Assembly (NCBI GenBank): GCA_902803185.1
Contig: CADCOV010000016.1
Location: forward strand, 1 to 8,883
DNA from: an uncultured Eubacteriales bacterium
GTDB taxonomy: Bacteria > Bacillota > Clostridia > Peptostreptococcales > Anaerovoracaceae
DNA length: 8,883 nt
Direction of reading: 5' to 3'
The position numbers and the translations under genes were made by a program. Positions 1-7,503 of this stretch are shown one piece after another. Position 1 is the first letter of the stretch; each line of letters opens with the position of its first letter. Under the pieces are notes generated by a model. It did not search any database, had not been told where the DNA came from, and saw only the letters and a program-made list of their open reading frames with translations.

Positions 1-1
1 A

Positions 2-1327
<1,326 letters not shown>

Positions 1328-1344
1328 GTCGGCTTCGAGCCGTT

Positions 1345-1375
1345 GGGGGATCGCGGAGGCGGTCCCCCCTTTTTT
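1345..1375 (+). terminator. Intrinsic terminator after eno
   Basis: GGGGGA (1345-1350) pairs with TCCCCC (1363-1368). The stem can extend inward through a T-G wobble, C1352-G1361 and G1353-C1360, leaving a 6-base loop, and six T residues follow (1370-1375). A small hairpin, CGGCT-TCG-AGCCG (1330-1342), sits just upstream. This should end most enolase transcripts. I see no clear promoter between it and the next gene at 1397, so partial read-through may supply that gene. Confidence 0.85.
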
Positions 1376-1396
1376 CCAAACGGAAGGGGAACATCA

Positions 1397-1936
1397 ATGA
1401 ACATCACTGTCTACCTGGGGTCCTCCCCGGGCAAGGACCCGAAGTACCGGGAAGCGGCGGCGGAGCTGGGGGCCTGGATCGGCGCCCACGGCCACCGGCT
1501 GGTCTACGGCGGCAGCGCCATCGGCCTGATGGGCGTGCTGGCCGACGCAGTGCTGAAGGCCGGCGGCGAGGTCATCGGCGTGGAGCCCCGGTTCTTCATC
1601 GAGAGCGCCCTGCAGCACGACGGGATCACGGAGCTCATCGCCGTGGACACCATGCACCAGCGGAAGGAGAAGATGATCGAGCTGGGGGACGCCTTCCTGG
1701 CCTTCCCGGGGGGCACGGGCACCCTGGAGGAGATCGCGGAGATCATGAGCCGGGTCAAGCTGGGCCTGGGCGACGAGCCCTGCCTGCTCTACGATCTGGA
1801 CGGGTACTACCGGAGCCTGCGGCAGCTCCTCGCCGACATGGAAGGTGAGGGGTTCCTGGCGCCGGGAGATAGGGAGAAGTTCCGGTTCATCCGGAACCTG
1901 GACGAACTGGAGGAAGCGCTTGCAGGCGCGAAGTGA
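1397..1936 (+). CDS. LOG family protein (TIGR00730; cytokinin riboside 5'-monophosphate phosphoribohydrolase-like)
   Basis: Predicted cytoplasmic Rossmann-like enzyme of 179 residues. Characterised LOG-family members cleave the N-glycosidic bond of nucleoside 5'-monophosphates, releasing base and ribose 5-phosphate; older databases mislabel the family as lysine decarboxylase. Visible motifs are YGGS (37-40), GLMG (43-46), MHQRK (86-90, the conserved Arg-Lys pair) and the hallmark PGGTGTLEE (104-112), which holds the catalytic glutamate. The start is ATG 1397, preceded by AAGGGGA about 6 bases upstream. An in-frame TTG at 1343 would place the terminator inside the coding region and is rejected. 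The gap to the following aminopeptidase is 15 bases, so the two are probably co-transcribed. Pro codon CCC appears in 2 of 6 positions here, unlike its neighbours, but the sample is small. The physiological substrate in anaerobes is unknown. Confidence 0.92.
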   Translation: MNITVYLGSSPGKDPKYREAAAELGAWIGAHGHRLVYGGSAIGLMGVLADAVLKAGGEVIGVEPRFFIESALQHDGITELIAVDTMHQRKEKMIELGDAFLAFPGGTGTLEEIAEIMSRVKLGLGDEPCLLYDLDGYYRSLRQLLADMEGEGFLAPGDREKFRFIRNLDELEEALAGAK

Positions 1937-1951
1937 CACAGGAGGTACGGC

Positions 1952-3409
1952 ATGCAATTCTATCTGGCATACGGAAAGGTATCTGAACTGAAGGCGGATT
2001 ACGAGATCGTCTTCGTGAAGGGAGAGGTCCCGGAAGACTGCGAGGACCGGGAAGCGTTGGAGTTCGCGGGGTTCAAGGAAGGATCCGTCCTGGACCTGGT
2101 GGGTGCCCGCAGGGTCTACGTCTCCATCAAAAACAACAAGCCGGAGACGGTGCGTCTGGCCATCGCGAAGGCCCTCAAGGCCATCGACGGCCACAAGGTG
2201 CGCACCATCAAGCTGGCGCCGCCGGTCTGCCGGAACGCCGGGCCGAAGAAGGCTTTGGCCGCCATCGCCGAGGGGTTCCTGCTGTCCTCCTATCGCTTTG
2301 ATAAGTACAAGAGCGAGAAGAAGGAGCAGTTCCTGGAAGAGGTCTACGTCGCCTCCGTGGGTACCCGGGGCGAGGAGATCCCGGAGGATATGGCGGAGGG
2401 CCTGGACATGGGCCGCGCCATCGCGGAAGCCACCAACTACACCAGGGACCTGGTGAACGAGGTACCGAACGAGTGCACGCCGGAGACGATGGCGGCGGAG
2501 GCGGAGAAGCTGGCGGCCTGCTGCGAGGGCGTCACCGCGGAGGTCTTCGGACCGGACTACCTGAAGGAGGAGGGGATGAACACCTTCCTGGCGGTGGCCC
2601 AGGCGGGCCCGAAGGAACCGCGGCTCATCCACCTGACCTACAAGCCGGCGGGAGAGTGCAAGGGGAAGATCGCCTTCGTCGGCAAGGGCCTCACCTACGA
2701 CAGCGGCGGCCTCAGCCTCAAGTCGAACAAGAGCATGTACACCATGAAGGACGACATGGCCGGCGCCGGCGCGGCGCTGGGCATCATCCGGGCAGCGGCG
2801 GAGCTGGGACTCCCGTACGAGATCCACAGCGTCCTGGGCTGCACGGAGAACATGGTCGGCAGCAACGCCTGCAAGCCGGACGACATCATCGTCTCCCACG
2901 CCGGCGTCACCGTCGAGATCACCAACACCGACGCCGAGGGGCGTCTGGTCCTGGCGGACTGCCTGTCCTGGACCTGCAAGTACGTGGCGCCGGACCGGAT
3001 CCTGGATCTGGCGACTTTGACCGGCTCCGCGGTGAACGCCCTGGGCGCCCAGACCACCGCGGTCATCGGCCGCTCCCGTGCCCTGCAGGCGGAGTACGAG
3101 GAACTGGCCTCTGAGAGCGGAGAGCTCTTCGCCCCGATGTACTTCAACGACTATCTGGCGGAGACGATCCGCTCCAAGGTCGCGGACGTCAGGAACGCCA
3201 GCCTGGGGATGCCGGGCGGCGCCCAGACCGCAGGCCTGTTCCTGGAGCAGTTCCTGCCTGAGGAATACCGGGAGAAGTGGCTGCATCTGGACATCGCGGG
3301 GCCTGCCTACGCCGACGAGGCCTGGGGCTGCTACTGCTACGGCGCCACCGGCGCCGGCGTGCGGGCGAACCTGTACTATATGCTGGAACTTGCTGAGAAA
3401 ACGAGATAG
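1952..3409 (+). CDS. M17 family leucyl aminopeptidase
   Basis: Cytosolic two-metal aminopeptidase that releases N-terminal amino acids from peptides and is normally hexameric. The 485-residue protein has a variable N-terminal domain (about 1-150) followed by the M17 catalytic domain. The metal ligands K245, D250, D268, D327 and E329 and the catalytic pair K257 and R331 are all present. Their spacing matches E. coli PepA (K270, D275, D293, D352, E354, K282, R356) exactly. The family signature NTDAEGRL is at 325-332. The start is ATG 1952, 6 bases after a strong GGAGG (1941-1945). It lies between the LOG gene and a CoA-transferase with short gaps, so it probably sits in one operon with them and could feed amino acids into fermentation. 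I left the symbol blank because pepA and other M17 names are used variably in Clostridia. Confidence 0.96.
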   Translation: MQFYLAYGKVSELKADYEIVFVKGEVPEDCEDREALEFAGFKEGSVLDLVGARRVYVSIKNNKPETVRLAIAKALKAIDGHKVRTIKLAPPVCRNAGPKKALAAIAEGFLLSSYRFDKYKSEKKEQFLEEVYVASVGTRGEEIPEDMAEGLDMGRAIAEATNYTRDLVNEVPNECTPETMAAEAEKLAACCEGVTAEVFGPDYLKEEGMNTFLAVAQAGPKEPRLIHLTYKPAGECKGKIAFVGKGLTYDSGGLSLKSNKSMYTMKDDMAGAGAALGIIRAAAELGLPYEIHSVLGCTENMVGSNACKPDDIIVSHAGVTVEITNTDAEGRLVLADCLSWTCKYVAPDRILDLATLTGSAVNALGAQTTAVIGRSRALQAEYEELASESGELFAPMYFNDYLAETIRSKVADVRNASLGMPGGAQTAGLFLEQFLPEEYREKWLHLDIAGPAYADEAWGCYCYGATGAGVRANLYYMLELAEKTR

Positions 3410-3427
3410 AGAACGGGGAGGACTGTG

Positions 3428-4762
3428 ATGGGATATTACGACAACGCCTACCGGCTGAAGCTCAGGACGCCGGAGGAGGCGGTACAGATCGTCAAGAGCG
3501 GGGACTGGGTGGACTACACCACCGGCCTCGGCAAGCCGGTCCTGCTGGACCGGGCTCTGGCGAAGCGCCGCGATGAGCTCTACGACGTCAAGATCCGGGG
3601 CAACCTGATCAACGGCCCGATCGAGGTGGTGGAGTGCGACCCGACGAAAGAGCACTTCATCTATCACACCTGGCACTGCTCCCCGTACGAGAGGAGCCTC
3701 TGCGACAAGGAGCTCTGCTACTTCATCCCGATGGTGTTCCATCTGAACTCCGAGTACTACAAGCACTTCCTGACGGTGAACGTGGCCATGGTCTCCGTCA
3801 CCCCGATGGACAAGCACGGCTACTTCAACTTCTCCACCACCACCGGCGTCACCGGCGCGATCCTCCGCAAGGCGGACGTGGTCATCCTGGAGGTGAACGA
3901 ACGGCTGCCGAAGCTGTTGGGCGGTTACGACGAGTGCATCCACATCGACGATGTGGACATGGTGGTGGAGGGCGAGCATGACCCGCTGCCGGACAACCAG
4001 CCGGGACCGGTGGGCCCGATCGACAGGGAGATCGCCGGAAACCTCTTCCCGTACATGAAGGACGGCATGACCCTGCAGCTGGGCATCGGAGATCTCCCGA
4101 ACGCCATCGGCACGATGCTGGCGGACTCCGACATCCGGGACGTCAGTATGCACACCGAGCTCTGCTCTGACGCCTATCTGGAGCTGTTCAAAGCCGGCAA
4201 GCTGACCAACCGCTACAAGACCATCAACTACGGCAAGGGCGTCCTGGGCATCGCCATCGGCTCCCGGGAGATGTACGAGTGGCTGGACGAGAACCCGAGC
4301 ATCGCCGCCTACCCGCTTGCCTACGTGAACAAGCCGACGGTCATCGAGCAGATCGACAACATGGTGTCCGTCAACAGCTGCGTGGCGGTGGACCTCTACG
4401 GCCAGATCTCCTCGGAGAGCGCCGGGATCCGCCAGATCAGCGGCACCGGCGGCCAGCTGGACTTCCTGGTAGGCGCGGCGGAGGCCCGGGGCGGCAAAGC
4501 CTTCATCTGCGTGAACTCCACTTTCACTGACCGGAAAGGGGTCAAGCACTCCAACATCGTGCCCCGCTTCGGCGGCGACATCATCACCTCGCCGCGGTCC
4601 CAGGCCTACTTCATCGCCACTGAATACGGCGTGGTCAACCTGGTGGGCCGCTCCACCTGGGAGCGGGCGGAGCTCCTCATCTCCATCGCCCATCCGGACT
4701 TCCGGGAGGAACTGATCAAAGCCGCGGAGGCGCAGAAGATCTGGAGAAGGTCCAACCGCTGA
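3428..4762 (+). CDS. Acetyl-CoA hydrolase/transferase family CoA-transferase, butyryl-CoA:acetate CoA-transferase-like
   Basis: Predicted cytoplasmic enzyme of 444 residues that moves CoA between short-chain acyl-CoA and a carboxylate such as acetate. It belongs to the family containing 4-hydroxybutyrate CoA-transferase and butyryl-CoA:acetate CoA-transferase (But). Visible features are SGDWVDY (24-30) near the N terminus, the glycine-rich LGIGDLPNAIG (218-228), and HTELCSD (242-248), whose E244 aligns by motif with the catalytic glutamate of the family (E238 in the Clostridium aminobutyricum enzyme). Next come ISGTGGQLDF (near 338-347) and a C terminus WRRSNR that I recall from gut But proteins. 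ATG 3428 is preferred over the adjacent GTG 3425 because GGGGAGG ends 6 bases upstream, against 3 for GTG. The gap to the aminopeptidase is 18 bases. The acyl substrate cannot be fixed by reading alone: butyryl, 4-hydroxybutyryl and propionyl are all possible. Confidence 0.9.
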   Translation: MGYYDNAYRLKLRTPEEAVQIVKSGDWVDYTTGLGKPVLLDRALAKRRDELYDVKIRGNLINGPIEVVECDPTKEHFIYHTWHCSPYERSLCDKELCYFIPMVFHLNSEYYKHFLTVNVAMVSVTPMDKHGYFNFSTTTGVTGAILRKADVVILEVNERLPKLLGGYDECIHIDDVDMVVEGEHDPLPDNQPGPVGPIDREIAGNLFPYMKDGMTLQLGIGDLPNAIGTMLADSDIRDVSMHTELCSDAYLELFKAGKLTNRYKTINYGKGVLGIAIGSREMYEWLDENPSIAAYPLAYVNKPTVIEQIDNMVSVNSCVAVDLYGQISSESAGIRQISGTGGQLDFLVGAAEARGGKAFICVNSTFTDRKGVKHSNIVPRFGGDIITSPRSQAYFIATEYGVVNLVGRSTWERAELLISIAHPDFREELIKAAEAQKIWRRSNR

Positions 4763-4778
4763 GCCATCCGGGCGGGGG

Positions 4779-4808
4779 GTTCCGCTTCCGCCGCCGCTGT
4801 GGTAAAAT
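4779..4808 (+). promoter_or_regulatory. Extended -10 promoter for the cysteine-rich protein gene
   Basis: TGG followed by TAAAAT (-10 at 4803-4808) forms a TGn extended -10 element. A weak -35 candidate TTCCGC is at 4779-4784 with an 18-base spacer. Transcription would start near 4815, just ahead of the GGAGGG ribosome binding site, so ATG 4817 is too close to the RNA end to be the start codon. Confidence 0.6.
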
Positions 4809-4831
4809 GAAAAGGAATGGAGGGTATGATC

Positions 4832-5113
4832 ATGGACGAATTCAGCTACAGAGATAAACACTATTCTTTCTTTCAGCATAAGGAATGCGAGTTTTTCCCG
4901 TGCCATCAGACGAGCAGGCCGGAGGACTTCAACTGCCTCTTCTGCTACTGCCCGCTGTACGCGCTGGGGGAGAACTGCGGCGGCAACTTCAAGTACTCCG
5001 AGAACGGGTTCAAGGACTGCTCCGGCTGCATGTTCCCGCACGTGCGGGACAACTACCCGAAGGTCCTGGCCCGCTACGGCGACATCATCAAGGTGGCGTC
5101 CCGCAAGGAATGA
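4832..5113 (+). CDS. Cysteine-rich small domain protein (PF04071-like, putative metal binding)
   Basis: A 93-residue protein with eight cysteines (C19, C24, C35, C38, C40, C49, C63, C66) plus H16, H25 and H70, in an order typical of the 'cysteine-rich small domain' family. Key segments are ECEFFPCH (18-25), NCLFCYCPLY (34-43), GGNF (50-53) and DCSGCMFPH (62-70). The pattern suggests zinc or iron-sulfur binding; no catalytic role is established. In other genomes I recall the family near cobalamin genes, but none are visible here. I chose ATG 4832 because GGAGGG (4819-4824) lies 7 bases upstream; ATG 4817 and 4826 have unsuitable spacing. It appears to have its own promoter and stands directly upstream of the nrdD control region. 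No signal peptide or membrane segment is visible, so it is probably cytoplasmic. Confidence 0.88.
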   Translation: MDEFSYRDKHYSFFQHKECEFFPCHQTSRPEDFNCLFCYCPLYALGENCGGNFKYSENGFKDCSGCMFPHVRDNYPKVLARYGDIIKVASRKE

Positions 5114-5138
5114 GCGAAACCGTGTACATTTCCAAAAA

Positions 5139-5154
5139 CAACTAAAAAATGTGT
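5139..5154 (+). promoter_or_regulatory. Candidate NrdR box 1 (distal)
   Basis: CAACTAAAAAATGTGT matches the NrdR consensus ACACWATATATWGTGT at 11 of 16 positions, best in its right half (TGTGT). Its start is 32 bases upstream of the better box at 5171, leaving a 16-base gap, which is the usual same-face spacing of tandem NrdR boxes. On its own this site would be unconvincing; the spacing supports it. Confidence 0.5.
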
Positions 5155-5182
5155 TGCGAACCTTGCTGACATACTATATAAT
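5154..5182 (+). promoter_or_regulatory. Promoter of nrdD-nrdG
   Basis: The -35 element is TTGCGA (5154-5159) and the -10 element is a perfect TATAAT (5177-5182), with a 17-base spacer. The predicted RNA start is near 5189, giving an untranslated leader of about 100 bases before nrdD ATG 5289. The -35 lies between the two NrdR-like boxes and the -10 lies inside the second. Confidence 0.8.
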
Positions 5183-5186
5183 GTGG
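5171..5186 (+). promoter_or_regulatory. Candidate NrdR box 2 (proximal, over the -10)
   Basis: ATACTATATAATGTGG matches ACACWATATATWGTGT at 13 of 16 positions. It covers the -10 element, so a bound NrdR repressor would block RNA polymerase. NrdR is the usual ATP/dATP-responsive repressor of ribonucleotide reductase genes. Part of the match is unavoidable because TATAAT itself resembles the centre of the box. Confidence 0.6.
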
Positions 5187-5188
5187 TT

Positions 5189-5261
5189 ACAGCAAGCGAT
5201 GCCCGGCAGGGCACAGCACATTCTTCGAACCAACGAGGGCTTGCGGCAGCAGGCCCTTTTT
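5189..5261 (+). ncRNA. Structured nrdD leader, candidate transcription attenuator
   Basis: The leader can form two exclusive folds. In the first, GCAAGC (5192-5197) pairs with GCTTGC (5239-5244), closing a three-way junction. Its two arms are TGCCC/GGGCA (5200-5204 with 5209-5213, loop GGCA) and CTTCG/CGAGG (5223-5227 with 5234-5238, loop AACCAA, one G-T wobble). In the second, bases 5236-5244 form the terminator stem instead. There is no leader peptide with a ribosome binding site, and I recognise no T-box, purine, SAM, TPP or cobalamin riboswitch core. The ligand or trigger, if any, is unknown. The evidence is base pairing in one sequence only. Confidence 0.45.
5236..5261 (+). terminator. 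Intrinsic terminator in the nrdD leader
   Basis: A 9-bp stem pairs 5236-5244 (AGGGCTTGC) with 5249-5257 (GCAGGCCCT), with loop GGCA, one T-G wobble and a T run at 5257-5261. It lies downstream of the nrdD promoter and 27 bases before the start codon, so it would terminate nrdD transcripts unless its 5' arm is sequestered. It could also end transcripts reading through from the cysteine-rich gene. Confidence 0.75.
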
Positions 5262-5288
5262 CATGCGAACCGTCAAGGAGGACACCCC

Positions 5289-7460
5289 ATGCGCGTCATC
5301 AAGAGAGACAGCTCCGAAGTAGAATTCAACGTCAGCAAGATCGTCACCGCCATCACCAAGGCGAACAACCAGGTGGAGGAGGCGGTCCGCCTGACCCCGG
5401 TCCAGATCCAGCGGATCTCCGACGCGGTGGCACTGGCCTGCGAGAACCTGGGCCACGCCCCGGCGGTGGAGGAGATCCAGGACATGGTGGAGGAACACAT
5501 CATGCGCCACGGCGCCTACGAGGTGGCCAAGGCCTACATCACCTACCGCTACATCCGCTCCCTGGTCCGCAAGGCCAACACCACCGACGACAAGATCCTG
5601 TCTTTGATCGAACTGAACAACGAGGAGGCCAAGCAGGAGAACGCCAACAAGGACCCGATCATCAACTCCACCCAGAGAGACTATATGGCCGGCGAGGTCA
5701 GCAAGGACATCACCCGCAGGATGCTGCTCCCGGAGGAGATCAGCAAAGCCCACGACGAGGGCCTGATCCACTTCCATGACGCGGACTACTTCATCCAGCG
5801 CATGCATAACTGCGACCTGCTGAACCTGGAGGACATGCTCCAGAACGGCACCGTCATCACCGGGACTTTGATCGAGAAGCCGCACAGCTTCCCGACGGCC
5901 TGCAACATCACCACCCAGATCGTGGCCCAGGTGGCCTCCAACCAGTACGGCGGCCAGTCCTTCACCCTGTCCCACCTGGCGCCGTTCGTGGACGTCAGCC
6001 GGCAGAAGATCCGTAAGAGCGTGGAGAAGGAGCTGGCGGACGCCGGCCTCCAGGCGGGCGAGGACGCCATCGCCACCATCGTGGAGGACCGCCTGAAGGA
6101 GGAGATCCAGAAGGGCATCCAGACCATCCAGTACCAGCTGATCACTTTGATGACCACCAACGGCCAGGCCCCGTTCGTCACCATGTTCATGTATCTGGAC
6201 GAGGTGCCGGAGGGCCAGACCAGGGACGACCTGGCGATGATCATCAAGGAGGTCCTGAAGCAGAGGATCGAGGGCGTCAAGAACGAGAAGGGCGTCTGGA
6301 TCACCCCGGCCTTCCCGAAGCTGGTCTATGTCTTAGACGAGGACAACATCCACGAGGATTCGAAATACTACTATCTGACGGAGCTCGCCGCCCGCTGCAC
6401 CGCCAAGCGCATGGTGCCGGACTACATCTCCGCCAAGGTGCAGAAGCAGCTGAAGAAGGGCATGGTCTACACGCCGATGGGCTGCAGGAGCTTCCTGACC
6501 ATCGAGGAGACCCAGAAGAACCCGGACGGCTCCTACAAGGTCTACGGCCGGTTCAACCAGGGCGTGGTCACCATCAACCTGGTCGACGTGGCCTGCTCCT
6601 CCGGCGGCAACATGGAGAAGTTCTGGGACATCCTGGAGGATCGCCTGGAGCTCTGCCACAGGGCCCTGCGCATCCGCCACGAGCGCCTGCGGGGGACCCC
6701 GTCCGACGTGGCCCCGATCCTCTGGCAGTACGGCGCCCTGGCCCGCCTGGAAAAGGGACAGAAGATCGACCACCTGCTGTACAACGGCTATTCCACCATC
6801 TCCCTGGGGTATGCGGGCCTCGCTGAGATGTGCTGGCGGATGATCGGCAAGAGCCACACCACCGAGGAGGGCAAGGAGTTCGCCCTCGCCGTCATGCAGA
6901 AGCTGAACGACAAGTGCGCCGAGTGGAAGGCGGCGGAGAACATCTCCTACTCCGTCTACGGCACCCCGCTGGAGTCCACCACCTACAAGTTCGCCAAGTG
7001 CCTGCAGAAGCGCTTCGGCATCATCCCGCACGTCACGGACAAGGCCTACATCACCAACTCCTACCACATCCACGTCACCGAGGACATCAACGCCTTCGAC
7101 AAGCTGACCAAGGAAGCCGAGTTCCAGAAGCTGTCCCCGGGCGGCGCCATCAGCTACGTGGAGGTGCCGGACATGCAGAACAACATCCCTGCGGTCCTGG
7201 CGGTGATGCGCCACATCTATGACCACATCATGTACGCGGAGCTGAACACCAAGTCCGACCACTGCAACGTCTGCGGCTATGACGGCGAGATCCAGATCGT
7301 GGAGGACAAGGACGGCAAGCTGGTCTGGGAGTGCCCGAACTGCGGCAACCGCGACCAGCACAAGATGAACGTAGCCCGGCGGACCTGCGGCTACATCGGT
7401 ACCCAGTTCTGGAACCAGGGCCGCACCGCCGAGATCAAAGACAGAGTGCTCCACCTGTAG
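5289..7460 (+). CDS. nrdD: Anaerobic (class III) ribonucleoside-triphosphate reductase
   Basis: Oxygen-sensitive glycyl radical enzyme that reduces ribonucleoside triphosphates to deoxynucleotides for DNA synthesis. The 723 residues begin with an ATP-cone domain (about 1-92, VIKRDSSEVEF at 3-13), the allosteric site that senses ATP/dATP. The catalytic barrel follows, with C175 in MHNCDLLNLE and C399 in MGCRSFL as the likely active-site cysteines. The C terminus has a four-cysteine zinc site (C659, C662, C682, C685) and the radical motif RRTCGYIG with G701 as the likely radical glycine. ATG 5289 is chosen because AGGAGG (5276-5281) lies 7 bases upstream. The frame stays open upstream, but that stretch holds the promoter and leader terminator. 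nrdG follows 43 bases later. Pro codons are almost all CCG with no CCC seen. Control is likely by NrdR and possibly attenuation. Confidence 0.98.
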   Translation: MRVIKRDSSEVEFNVSKIVTAITKANNQVEEAVRLTPVQIQRISDAVALACENLGHAPAVEEIQDMVEEHIMRHGAYEVAKAYITYRYIRSLVRKANTTDDKILSLIELNNEEAKQENANKDPIINSTQRDYMAGEVSKDITRRMLLPEEISKAHDEGLIHFHDADYFIQRMHNCDLLNLEDMLQNGTVITGTLIEKPHSFPTACNITTQIVAQVASNQYGGQSFTLSHLAPFVDVSRQKIRKSVEKELADAGLQAGEDAIATIVEDRLKEEIQKGIQTIQYQLITLMTTNGQAPFVTMFMYLDEVPEGQTRDDLAMIIKEVLKQRIEGVKNEKGVWITPAFPKLVYVLDEDNIHEDSKYYYLTELAARCTAKRMVPDYISAKVQKQLKKGMVYTPMGCRSFLTIEETQKNPDGSYKVYGRFNQGVVTINLVDVACSSGGNMEKFWDILEDRLELCHRALRIRHERLRGTPSDVAPILWQYGALARLEKGQKIDHLLYNGYSTISLGYAGLAEMCWRMIGKSHTTEEGKEFALAVMQKLNDKCAEWKAAENISYSVYGTPLESTTYKFAKCLQKRFGIIPHVTDKAYITNSYHIHVTEDINAFDKLTKEAEFQKLSPGGAISYVEVPDMQNNIPAVLAVMRHIYDHIMYAELNTKSDHCNVCGYDGEIQIVEDKDGKLVWECPNCGNRDQHKMNVARRTCGYIGTQFWNQGRTAEIKDRVLHL

Positions 7461-7503
7461 GAGCGCCCCGGGCCCGGCCCGGAAGATATAGGAGGCAACG
7501 GTT

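Noticed and set aside
1343..1396. Upstream TTG start for the LOG gene
   Set aside because: The extra 18 residues would be encoded by the eno terminator stem and T run; ATG 1397 gives the normal family length and N terminus.
4763..4800. GGCGG/CCGCC inverted repeat after the CoA-transferase as a terminator
   Set aside because: The stem is short, the loop is long, and there is no T tract; the region is better read as the upstream part of the next promoter.
1394..5041. Very long open frame on the minus strand (1215 codons)
   Set aside because: It lies opposite four well-supported genes, spans their intergenic gaps, and has a low-complexity composition rich in Val, Leu, Arg, Asp, Gly and Ala. 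This is the usual mirror of C/G-ending third codon positions in GC-rich genes, and it has no recognisable domain.
5151..5288. In-frame N-terminal extension of nrdD or a leader peptide from ATG 5199
   Set aside because: It would place the promoter -10, the leader hairpins and the terminator inside coding sequence, and no ribosome binding site precedes TTG 5151 or ATG 5199. ATG 5289 has AGGAGG and begins the ATP-cone correctly.
7461..7489. GC-rich palindromic stretch between nrdD and nrdG as a terminator
   Set aside because: Short G/C repeats such as CCGGGCCCGG can pair, but there is no T run after them and nrdG follows with a strong ribosome binding site. At most it is a weak intercistronic hairpin.
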